From Candidatus Bathyarchaeota archaeon (lineage in GTDB: Archaea; Thermoproteota; Bathyarchaeia; TCS64), in NCBI GenBank assembly GCA_030601645.1, contig JAUWBQ010000035.1:1-11979 (forward strand): a DNA stretch of 11,979 bases. Reading direction: 5' to 3'. Shown here in pieces: positions 1 to 6,160 of the stretch. The position numbers were made by a program, and so were the translations under genes. The first letter of the stretch is position 1, and the number at the start of each line of letters is the position of its first letter. Under the pieces are notes generated by a model. The model had not been told where the DNA came from. It worked only from the letters and a program-made list of their open reading frames with translations, and did not search any database.

Positions 1-585
1 GTAGACTCGGACGAGGCGGCCACTCTCGTGGTCGGTCGGGGGATCGAGGTCTTGGGGAGTTCGGAGGATCCGGATCTCCGGCTCACCATGGAGAGACGGA
101 TGTTCGATGACATAATGGCGGGTGATGCGGACTTTGGAGCCCTGATCGGCAGGTCGAGGATGAGCGACGTGAGGCCGATCAACGTGGAGTTCCTGAAGGC
201 CGACAAGGCTTCCTCCGCCATGGAGGTCCTTAAGGCCATGATGACGATTTTCTTCACACCTGGTAAGGTCAAAGTCAAAAGGCTGCGGAAAGAGCTGGCT
301 GGGGAGGCTCATGGTGCTCATCCGATACCGTTGGTCTACTACGATGACCTCAGGTGTGCTTGGTATGCGATCAAGAAGGGTGAGGTCCTGAACGAGGCCG
401 GTGAGAGGGACCCCTACCCTCAGGCCATCGTCGTCCTCAAGGGGGAGGGGGTCATCGTCGTGGGGGATGAGAGGCTGGATCTGGAGCCCCATACGGTGGT
501 CTACATCCCGAAGAACGTCCTGCACCAGATAGAGGCTTCAGAGGACGTCGAAGCCCTCTGGCTGGCTTGGCGGGCCCCACCATAG
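1..585 (+). CDS. SCP2-like plus cupin domain protein, 5' truncated
   Basis: The frame is open from the first base of the window, so the true start lies outside; 194 codons are visible before TAG at 583-585. The GTG at 28 is an internal valine rather than a convincing start. The first ~95 residues (LRLTM, then MFDDIMAGDADFGALIGRSR) resemble an SCP2-type lipid-binding domain. The last ~80 residues form a single cupin barrel with KGEGVIVVGDE, then LEPHTVVYIPKNVLHQIEA, which matches cupin motif 2 (P and H kept). Cupin motif 1 lacks its usual HxH pair (YPQAIVVLKGEG), so any metal site would be incomplete. The protein is soluble, with no signal peptide or membrane segment visible. Its substrate is unknown. 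The T-run right after the stop (586-590) could serve as an archaeal terminator. The cupin call is firm; the SCP2 call is moderate. Confidence 0.8.
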   Translation, partial: VDSDEAATLVVGRGIEVLGSSEDPDLRLTMERRMFDDIMAGDADFGALIGRSRMSDVRPINVEFLKADKASSAMEVLKAMMTIFFTPGKVKVKRLRKELAGEAHGAHPIPLVYYDDLRCAWYAIKKGEVLNEAGERDPYPQAIVVLKGEGVIVVGDERLDLEPHTVVYIPKNVLHQIEASEDVEALWLAWRAPP

Positions 586-590
586 TTTTT
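586..590 (+). terminator. Possible oligo-T terminator after the cupin gene
   Basis: Five T residues follow the TAG stop directly. Archaeal RNA polymerase can terminate at short T-runs without a hairpin, but five T is minimal, so this is weak. Confidence 0.25.
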
Positions 591-690
591 CCTCAAACAC
601 CTTTGCGCGCGTCGGTGGCTGGTCATAAGGGTTTTCTGGCCGATTCGTTTTCAGTGTGAAGTCTTTGGGTTGTTTGGTGGTCTATTCACG

Positions 691-742
691 CTGCATGGCT
701 GATTTGGGCTTGGGGCCATGATTTCATCACTCACACGCGCGC
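691..742 (+). repeat. 52-bp direct repeat, left copy (R1)
   Basis: This stretch matches 4967-5018 at 50 of 52 positions in the same orientation. The differences are C709 versus T4985 and A729 versus C5005. Similarity stops abruptly on both sides. Inside is a dyad, CATGGC (694-699) and GCCATG (715-720), with a 15-base spacer. The two copies bracket the AT-rich McrBC operon. This copy also cuts off a SnoaL-like gene remnant on the minus strand. It could be an attachment site, a dispersed intergenic repeat or a small non-autonomous element. Confidence 0.9.
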
Positions 743-893
743 GCAACTCCAGGTGATCAGTACCTCTAACCTCAAGACGTTCACCTTCAGGGGTAGTCCC
801 CGTAAGAGTCCACTCTGAGAAACCCATGTTGCCCACTACCCATTGACGATCAACCTCGTGGATAGTGGGTTCGTCATAAGGGAGAAAATGCCT
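741..893 (-). pseudogene. Remnant of a SnoaL-like (NTF2-fold) protein
   Basis: Read on the minus strand, the stop-free frame from 893 down to the repeat gives a coherent segment: PYDEPTIHEVDRQWVVGN, then FSEWTLTGTTPEGERLEVRG, then TDHLELR. The EWTLTGT...G-E-R-EVRG pattern is typical of the C-terminal strands of SnoaL-like polyketide-cyclase/NTF2-fold proteins. In those, LELR would be followed by DGKI-like residues. Here the reading runs straight into repeat R1 (ARVSDEIMAP) and continues through unrelated sequence to a stop at 651-653. Upstream there is an in-frame TGA at 894-896 and no N-terminal half. A 61-residue ORF could be read from GTG at 836, but it would lack most of the fold, so I regard it as a broken gene. 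Family assignment is from pattern recognition only. Confidence 0.5.
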
Positions 894-977
894 TCAACGG
901 GGCCGGGTCGACCCGCGTACACGTATTCCGTATCCAAGGGAGCTGGGCGTGGAGCTCGGGGCACCTTCATCGGAACA

Positions 978-985
978 TTATAAAT
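978..985 (+). promoter_or_regulatory. TATA box of the mcrBC operon
   Basis: TTATAAAT sits where the sequence changes from GC-rich to AT-rich. Transcription would begin about 25 bases downstream, near 1005-1008, just ahead of the GGAGGT motif. This is the only good promoter seen for the two-gene operon. Confidence 0.6.
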
Positions 986-1008
986 AATCATTTGGGTTAA
1001 TTACAAAA

Positions 1009-1014
1009 GGAGGT
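1009..1014 (+). promoter_or_regulatory. Ribosome binding site that places the McrB start upstream
   Basis: GGAGGT is a perfect Shine-Dalgarno core. Seven bases later comes ATA (1022) and ten bases later ATT (1025), both in the McrB frame. No ATG, GTG or TTG occurs in that frame until GTG at 1157, 142 bases away, which has no such motif. The site therefore argues for initiation at 1022 or 1025. Confidence 0.7.
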
Positions 1015-1021
1015 ATAAGAT

Positions 1022-3430
1022 ATAATTCCTAATAATATTACAAAGAACCATGTTCTTCAGGCGATAGTAGAAATTGAGGAACAGAGTACTCCTACACAGC
1101 GAGAAGCTGTTCGATACTTTCTAGAACATCAAGGGAAATATTATCCTCCTAAATATGTGATTTCCATCGCAAATAAGTATGCAAATGGATCAGAACTATC
1201 CTCACTTGAATTCTCAGCGGGGGATGAAACAAACAAATTTTTAGAGAAATTAGGCTTCATAATTATCCAAGCTTCTACGTTACATCCTGGGAATATTTGG
1301 ATCGAAAAAACATACTGGAGAGGTCGTAACCATAAAGAAGAAGGCGAACTTGCACTTGGTAAAGCTTTGATTTCCCCTCAAAAAAGTCGAGGGGGTGCTA
1401 ATATCTATCGAAATATGACGATGATAAAAAAAGGGGATATTGTATTACATCTTGTTGATAACCAGGATATTGTAGGCGTTTCAAAAGTTAGTGAAGAATA
1501 TAATGCAAACCCGGATTTTATATTTAACCGAGAATGGGAAGACGATAGTGGAACAGTACCCGGTTATATCGTTAAACTTGAGAATTATCGTCCATTAGCG
1601 AAACCAATAAATTGTAAAGACATTTTTAATGAGAGATTCCGAGAAAAATTAATCGCGATTAGAGCTTCAGAAGGCAACTTATTCTATAACAAAGTTCTAA
1701 ACCTCACACAAGGAGGTTATCTTACAGCGGTTCCTGAGAACCTTTCGACATTACTGAATGAAATTTATCTGGAAAAAACAGGAGAAACGATCCCTTATTA
1801 TCCTAGAACGCTCGGTCAAGTCGGAGAGAAAAGTAAGATAGCTCTTATAGGACCAACGGGCCCTCAGAAGATTGAAGGTTATATTGAGGAGCTAACAATA
1901 AATGATTCTATAAACGATTATTATTGGACATATAGACACTCCGCAGATAAATTACAGCTATTAAAAAAGAATCTACCCTTTTGGTTCTATTTTTATATGC
2001 TCCAATCTCGACAAGGGAGTATGTTAATAGAGTATAAGGGACGTGTAATTGATTTTGAGTATGATGAAAATGGATTGTATGAAGACGAAAAACATACGCA
2101 ACGAGGAAATTATATTATAGATAAGATTGAGAAAATAAGTCCGCCACGAAGTCCAGATTCGTTTAAATTATATGAATCTGAAGGAACCGCTCATAATCTA
2201 TTTCAAAGGATGCATAATCCTAATGCACCTTTTTTGTACGTAATAGGTGACCCTGCGCATTCAACAGAATCTAATTTAATAGAAGATGATAAAAAAGAAG
2301 TGGAAAAGATAATTGAATATCACCTTCTTGTAGGGAAAAATATTGTATTGGTAGGTGTTCCTGGGACAGGTAAAACAAGGCTAGCGAAATCAGTTGCACT
2401 TCGATTTTGTGGAAAATTATCATCTGAAAAAGATAATTATGACATAGTAACTGCAAATGCAGAGTGGAGCGCATATGATGTAATTGGCGGTGAAGTTATT
2501 TCTGGTTCAGAGGGACTCAGTACTGACTTTCGAATGGGTTTTTTAACTAAAGCTGCAATTGCCGAAAAGAAACCTCATTGGGTAATAATTGATGAATTGA
2601 ACAGAGCAAACATTGACTTAGCATTTGGAGAAGCATTTACACTACTAGATGTTGAGCATAGACAAAAGAATCCCTTAGTGTCAAAGTCTGATTATCCAAA
2701 CGCCACATCACTAAAAGAAGATATTTTCATGCCATTAACCTTTCGAGTTCTAGCGACTATGAATAGTTATGATCGAGCCGCTTTATTCTCTCTGGGATAT
2801 GCGTTTAGAAGAAGATTTGCGTTCGTCGAGTTACCCTCTCCATACAAGGAAGTGTCTGAAAATGGGTACACACGTGATTCTCAAGAAAAATGGATTGAGC
2901 TACAAAGCTATTCAATAGCATATGAAAAAGTATCTGATGAGATCAATCGATGGATTAAATCCGACGTAGATAAAATGTCAAGAGGATTCATTTCAGACCA
3001 TAATTCATTAGAGGTAAAAATGTCAGAGGTATGGAACCAAATAAAGGAAGTAGATTGGGATCCATCAGTTGTAGTAAATGCCGTTATTGGTTGGATTACA
3101 GAAAGAGATTTGGTGGATATGGGTTATGCTCAGACAGTAGATTCATTAAAATATCTCATAATTTATTTGAGTTATGAAGGATTTAATTTCATAAATAGTT
3201 TGAAAGTTGTTGATCAAGCGTTTCTTGCTTATATTATCCCCCAACTTGAATATTTCCTGCCGAAAATTAGACGTGAAAGTATCACTAAAGAAAGAAGTGA
3301 ACATAAGGAAATGGAAAAGATCCGTGACCTTCAGAAATATATATCTGAACTCGGATTAATACGAAGTTCAGAAAAAATTCAGCAGATAATTAAAAGACTT
3401 TCAGACTTCGGGGAAGTCTCAATCTTCTAA
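1022..3430 (+). CDS. mcrB: McrB-like AAA+ NTPase with head and EVE-like reader domains
   Basis: This is the motor and recognition subunit of a modification-dependent restriction system, about 802 residues from the upstream start. Residues ~5-80 (HVLQAIVEIEEQ, then GKYYPPKYVISIANKYANG, then FLEKLGF) resemble the ScoMcrA-type N-terminal head domain. Residues ~93-250 (ALISPQKSRGG, YRNMTMIKKGDIVLHL, IVGVSKV) look like an EVE/PUA-like domain, a fold known to bind modified bases. Residues ~260-410 are unassigned. The AAA+ module follows, with Walker A GVPGTGKT (445-452), Walker B VIIDELNRAN (D524, E525) and the McrB-specific loop MNSYDRA (580-586) followed by FRRRFAF. The frame is open to 1019, with TAA at 1016-1018. 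A GTG start at 1157 would delete most of the head domain and lacks a Shine-Dalgarno. The start codon must be ATA (1022) or ATT (1025), which is unusual. McrC follows after 11 bases. The gene is AT-rich, unlike its neighbours. Confidence 0.9.
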   Translation: MIPNNITKNHVLQAIVEIEEQSTPTQREAVRYFLEHQGKYYPPKYVISIANKYANGSELSSLEFSAGDETNKFLEKLGFIIIQASTLHPGNIWIEKTYWRGRNHKEEGELALGKALISPQKSRGGANIYRNMTMIKKGDIVLHLVDNQDIVGVSKVSEEYNANPDFIFNREWEDDSGTVPGYIVKLENYRPLAKPINCKDIFNERFREKLIAIRASEGNLFYNKVLNLTQGGYLTAVPENLSTLLNEIYLEKTGETIPYYPRTLGQVGEKSKIALIGPTGPQKIEGYIEELTINDSINDYYWTYRHSADKLQLLKKNLPFWFYFYMLQSRQGSMLIEYKGRVIDFEYDENGLYEDEKHTQRGNYIIDKIEKISPPRSPDSFKLYESEGTAHNLFQRMHNPNAPFLYVIGDPAHSTESNLIEDDKKEVEKIIEYHLLVGKNIVLVGVPGTGKTRLAKSVALRFCGKLSSEKDNYDIVTANAEWSAYDVIGGEVISGSEGLSTDFRMGFLTKAAIAEKKPHWVIIDELNRANIDLAFGEAFTLLDVEHRQKNPLVSKSDYPNATSLKEDIFMPLTFRVLATMNSYDRAALFSLGYAFRRRFAFVELPSPYKEVSENGYTRDSQEKWIELQSYSIAYEKVSDEINRWIKSDVDKMSRGFISDHNSLEVKMSEVWNQIKEVDWDPSVVVNAVIGWITERDLVDMGYAQTVDSLKYLIIYLSYEGFNFINSLKVVDQAFLAYIIPQLEYFLPKIRRESITKERSEHKEMEKIRDLQKYISELGLIRSSEKIQQIIKRLSDFGEVSIF

Positions 3431-3441
3431 CGGTGAAATAG

Positions 3442-4920
3442 TTGGAGAAGAATCCTCCATCATTTTGCGAATATGAGATAATTCCTAAATCAATTTTTTT
3501 GAAGATAAATGAGAGTTACTACGATGAAAATGACTGGAATGAGCTTTGCCGATATGCCATTCTTCTTAGTGAATGGGCAAAAAAAGGAGATGTCGAAGAA
3601 AAACCTGGACCCGATGGAGATAATCTATCTTTTGGGGGTTTTATTGGGAGTTACAAACTGACTTCAAATAAAAAATTAGACATCAAAGTTAACAAGAATA
3701 AGCTTACTAAAAGGGAATACGATTTAATTCTTAACGAGGTCATTGAATGGTGTTACATTCTTGGGCCCAACTTCTATTCACAATTTAATTTTACTAATCC
3801 CTTACATCCCGTTGAAAATATACTTGGTTATAGTAATCATCTGATAGATCTAACCGAACTAGCATTATCTTCATATTTATCACCGATTATTGAAAAAGTA
3901 ACTAAAATATCTCCAACTGTACATGGGAGAATTAATATTCCTATGACAGTAAGGCACCTCATTCAATCTCAAGCACTTATTGTTTCTATAAAAACGAAGT
4001 TACAAACAGACACCTTACCTATTCTTCTACTGATCCGGTTTAATTATGAGATTTCGAGAGGCATTATGGGCTATCTCGCACGATTAGATAATCTAGTGAA
4101 TGTCAGCGAATACCAAGTTAGAACTTCATTCGAAGACACTCTCAGAAGGAATATGTCTTATCACCAAGGTTTTCTATTAAATCCTAGAAACCGAAGATTG
4201 ATTCAAAGATCATTTGAACCCGATTTCCATGACCCTGAGGTTTTAAATGAAACCATTAATCAGTCTTCTGGGAATTCCATTTTTAATGATTTAGTTCTTT
4301 TATGGGAAGGATATTCTTCAAATCGATCTTTATCGGTTTCACTTGAGGACTTTTTTCGAGGAGGTTATAATCTTAAGCCAATCAGTAAGATCTATGAATT
4401 ATGGGTATTAAAAAAAATAATTGAGATATTGTCAACATATTATAGTAAACCACAGTTACAAGTCAGAGATGAAGGAATTATTTTTATTTTTAAAAAGGAA
4501 GATTACAAAATAGAAGTATTTTATACTTATAATATAAACGAATTCAACATGTTTGATAAACCACCGAGTGAACTTTATCCTGATTATTTGATAAAATATT
4601 CTAACGAAAAAGAGAAAATTGTTTTAGCTTTGGATGCAAAGTACAAACCAAGGGTTACCTCTTCAGATGTTCAACAACTCATTACCTATATGTTAGTTAC
4701 AGGATGGAAGGATATATTCGATAAAATGTATGGTGCGCTATTGTATGTTGGGTCAGGTGAAGTAAAAACAGATACTCAAAAATATATGAGAGAAACACCC
4801 GGTGCAGAGATTTTAAAGATATGCATTAGACCAAATTTGGAAGCGGGGCTTAATGACCTAAAAATCTTGCTTTCTAATGCAATCGGTTTTGATAACGTTG
4901 TTGAAAATTTGAGACAATAA
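3442..4920 (+). CDS. mcrC: McrC-like PD-(D/E)XK nuclease subunit
   Basis: This is the predicted nuclease partner of the upstream McrB, 492 residues. It starts at TTG after a GGTGA motif (3432-3436); an in-frame TAG lies immediately before the start, so no longer form exists. The C-terminal third holds the PD-(D/E)XK core: ELYPDYLIKY with D381, then VLALDAKYK with D398 and K400, then SSDVQQLITYML. Ahead of it, KPISKIYELWVLKKIIEIL matches the helical segment conserved in McrC/DUF2357 proteins. It is longer than E. coli McrC (about 350 residues), the extra length being an N-terminal region (residues ~1-200) that I cannot assign beyond family resemblance. Spacing and shared AT-richness put it in one operon with mcrB. 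In known McrBC systems this subunit is recruited by the McrB ring and cuts both strands after translocation. Confidence 0.87.
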   Translation: MEKNPPSFCEYEIIPKSIFLKINESYYDENDWNELCRYAILLSEWAKKGDVEEKPGPDGDNLSFGGFIGSYKLTSNKKLDIKVNKNKLTKREYDLILNEVIEWCYILGPNFYSQFNFTNPLHPVENILGYSNHLIDLTELALSSYLSPIIEKVTKISPTVHGRINIPMTVRHLIQSQALIVSIKTKLQTDTLPILLLIRFNYEISRGIMGYLARLDNLVNVSEYQVRTSFEDTLRRNMSYHQGFLLNPRNRRLIQRSFEPDFHDPEVLNETINQSSGNSIFNDLVLLWEGYSSNRSLSVSLEDFFRGGYNLKPISKIYELWVLKKIIEILSTYYSKPQLQVRDEGIIFIFKKEDYKIEVFYTYNINEFNMFDKPPSELYPDYLIKYSNEKEKIVLALDAKYKPRVTSSDVQQLITYMLVTGWKDIFDKMYGALLYVGSGEVKTDTQKYMRETPGAEILKICIRPNLEAGLNDLKILLSNAIGFDNVVENLRQ

Positions 4921-4945
4921 GCCCGTGCGGTAAGGGATTTTATTT

Positions 4946-4968
4946 AGACGCTTGATGCGCGCGCGTCT
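4946..4968. other. Short inverted repeat after mcrC
   Basis: AGACGC (4946-4951) and GCGTCT (4963-4968) form a 6-bp stem with an 11-base loop. It lies at the downstream edge of the AT-rich operon and overlaps the first two bases of repeat R2. It may be a transcription end signal or part of the island boundary; chance is also possible. Confidence 0.35.
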
Positions 4969-5018
4969 GCATGGCTGATTTGGGTTTGGGGCCATGATTT
5001 CATCCCTCACACGCGCGC
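4967..5018 (+). repeat. 52-bp direct repeat, right copy (R2)
   Basis: This is the second copy of the repeat at 691-742, 50/52 identical and in the same orientation, with the internal CATGGC/GCCATG dyad kept (4970-4975 and 4991-4996). It lies 47 bases after the mcrC stop, so the two copies frame a unit of about 4.2 kb containing only mcrB, mcrC, their promoter and the SnoaL-like remnant. No integrase or transposase is encoded between them. Confidence 0.9.
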
Positions 5019-5034
5019 ACGGTGGGAAGAGTCA

Positions 5035-5244
5035 TTATTTATTTGCCATGAGGCGTCTACTGTGTTCCTCCATGATCCGCTCGATCTCTTCGAGTATCAG
5101 ATCCCTGTTCTCTTGTTCTACCAACCATCTCTTATCGAGCTCCCTTCTCCGTTCAGCTGAAACGAGGCCTTCGCCTCTTATGGCGTTCAACAGCTCGACG
5201 AATTGGCCGTATTTCAGCCTCTCATCGTCTTGGATTTCGACCAT
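5035..5244 (-). CDS. Small charged hypothetical protein
   Basis: A 69-residue protein that I do not recognise. I chose ATG at 5244 because GGTGA lies about eight bases upstream; a GTG at 5256 would add four residues but overlaps that motif. The sequence is mostly helical and rich in Glu and Arg (LVEQENRDLILEEIERIMEE), with no cysteines, no membrane segment and no signal peptide, suggesting a short helical or coiled-coil protein that binds a partner. An AT-rich stretch at 5294-5302 (TTTTTTATT on the minus strand) is a plausible TATA box. It lies just outside R2, transcribed towards the mcrBC island. It could be the chromosomal neighbour left after island insertion. Composition and ribosome site support a real gene; function unknown. 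Confidence 0.55.
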   Translation of the reverse strand: MVEIQDDERLKYGQFVELLNAIRGEGLVSAERRRELDKRWLVEQENRDLILEEIERIMEEHSRRLMANK

Positions 5245-5324
5245 TTTTACCGTCACCTACCTTACGCCCACAGCATGGATGAGGACTTCGGTCAATAAAA
5301 AATGAGACACACGCACGCGGGGCG

Positions 5325-5574
5325 TCAGAACAGATCCTCGACTTCATCGAGGTCGCCGAACGCTTTGTCGTAGCAGTGCGCATCTTCTCGTAGTCCTGGA
5401 TCCACGACTGCGGCTGACCCTTGAGAAGACGACGTCTCGAACACGGAACTCCCAGCCGCATATGTCGCATTTGAGTTCTCCTCCGTGTCGTGCAGCCAGC
5501 TTCCTCAGTCGTTTTAAATGGGCTTCGTCTTCAATGACGTATATGTATGACTTTTTTCTGAGTGTACCCCCCAC
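5325..5574 (-). pseudogene. Frameshifted small zinc-finger protein
   Basis: From GTG at 5574 the frame reads KKSYIYVIEDEAHLKRLRK, then GGELKCDICGWEFRVRDVVF, with C36 and C39 as a zinc knuckle. It then loses protein character and stops at about 5344. Moving one base within about 5416-5427 gives GSAAVVDPGLRED, then HCYDKAF, then an acidic tail ending at TGA 5325-5327. The joined product is about 83 residues with the pattern CxxCG...V.D.V.S...HCY.K, familiar from small archaeal zinc proteins (CxxCG-x-GD-x-VVS-x-HxxCY). One extra base therefore separates two halves of one protein. It could be a true pseudogene, a sequencing error or, less likely, programmed +1 frameshifting. No good Shine-Dalgarno is seen; TTAAAG about 25 bases upstream would suit a leaderless transcript. 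Confidence 0.55.
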
Positions 5575-5644
5575 CCATAATACTTAGTTGGGGGGACTCT
5601 TTAACCGCGTGCTTGGTTGCAGATGCGAGCGACTGCGCGTTATG

Positions 5645-5652
5645 TTTATATA
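5645..5652 (+). promoter_or_regulatory. TATA box in the gap before rli1
   Basis: TTTATATA is a strong archaeal TATA match. A transcript would start near 5670-5675, just ahead of AAGGA (5672-5676) and a TTG-started mini-ORF at 5683. It may drive that peptide or a small non-coding RNA. Confidence 0.4.
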
Positions 5653-5682
5653 TCTTAGGACTGCTGCGTGTAAGGATACTCT

Positions 5683-5775
5683 TTGAAAAGAAGGCGAGCA
5701 ATACGACAACGAAAGCGTAAATTACAGGCCAAGCATTATAAAGAGAATTATAGCAAGGAGCCTCTCACGCGCTGA
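5683..5775 (+). CDS. Possible 30-residue Arg/Lys-rich peptide
   Basis: TTG at 5683 follows AAGGA by six bases and a TATA box by about 30. The product is very basic: LKRRRAIRQRKRKLQAK, then HYKENYSKEPLTR, stop TGA at 5773-5775. Such a peptide would bind nucleic acid or ribosomes if made. I do not recognise a family. The minus strand of the same DNA has a competing open frame (5722-5952), and at most one is likely to be coding. The promoter and ribosome-site spacing are the only support here, so this is a candidate only. Confidence 0.3.
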   Translation: MKRRRAIRQRKRKLQAKHYKENYSKEPLTR

Positions 5776-5952
5776 ATCAGGTTTATGACACTTTTCTCTA
5801 AACCACTTTTCCTTCGCACGCGAATGTATTTCCTCATACACGTGTGCAGGGAGTGTTCTGCCGCGTGATAATTCTTGTTTACGAAATAGGATTCGAAGTG
5901 AAAATATGGGTTCCCCTGACCATTTCGAGTTCGAGACTCCCGTTTGTCGACT
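5722..5952 (-). pseudogene. Stop-bounded protein-like frame without a start codon
   Basis: On the minus strand 76 codons lie between an in-frame TGA (5953-5955) and a TAA at 5722-5724. The reading looks protein-like: LRILFRKQELSRGRTLPAHV, YEEIHSRAKEKWFREK, then CHKPDSARERLLAIILFIML. There is no ATG or TTG near the beginning; the first usable start is GTG at 5841, giving only 39 residues. This suits the C-terminal remnant of a decayed gene whose 5' part is lost. No family is recognised. It overlaps the plus-strand mini-ORF at 5683-5775. A chance open frame cannot be excluded. Confidence 0.3.
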
Positions 5953-6116
5953 TCACTATAGGGATCGTTATGATGCTGATGGTTTTGGGATCTTGTCTCC
6001 GGATTCTGGAATCCTGGTAGCTTGGTGGTGAGGCGCGCGCGATCGAGTCATCCTTATCACCCTGGAAATATGTAGTGTTGCGTGAATTCGAGTATAGGAA
6101 TTTTCTTCGTTATCCC
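5776..6116. other. Gene-poor gap upstream of rli1
   Basis: Apart from the minus-strand frame ending at 5722, I see no convincing gene, tRNA or repeat here. Base composition is mixed and lower in G+C than the flanking housekeeping genes. The minus-strand frame at 5968-6303 runs into rli1 as its antisense and is not a gene. Confidence 0.5.
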
Positions 6117-6123
6117 TTAAATA
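6117..6123 (+). promoter_or_regulatory. TATA box of rli1
   Basis: TTAAATA lies 38-44 bases before the TTG start of rli1. Initiation about 25 bases downstream leaves a leader of about 15 bases containing GGTG at 6151-6154. Confidence 0.45.
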
Positions 6124-6160
6124 CGAGGCTGGAATCATTGAATGCTGAACGGTGTAAGGC

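Noticed and set aside
1157..1159. GTG at 1157 as the McrB start.
   Set aside because: There is no ribosome site before it, and it would delete conserved-looking coding sequence that continues 45 codons upstream to GGAGGT.
4994..5305. A 103-residue plus-strand open frame rich in serine.
   Set aside because: It is the antisense of the small charged protein on the minus strand and starts within repeat R2; its composition is that of a shadow frame.
5922..5940. TTCGAGTTCGAGACTC looks like a tRNA T-loop.
   Set aside because: Only three of the five stem pairs form and no cloverleaf can be built upstream.
5944..5963. CACTATAGGG preceded by CGACTT resembles the end of a phage T7 promoter, hinting at cloning-vector sequence.
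   Set aside because: The match is short and needs a one-base insertion. It lies inside native-looking sequence with no other vector features.
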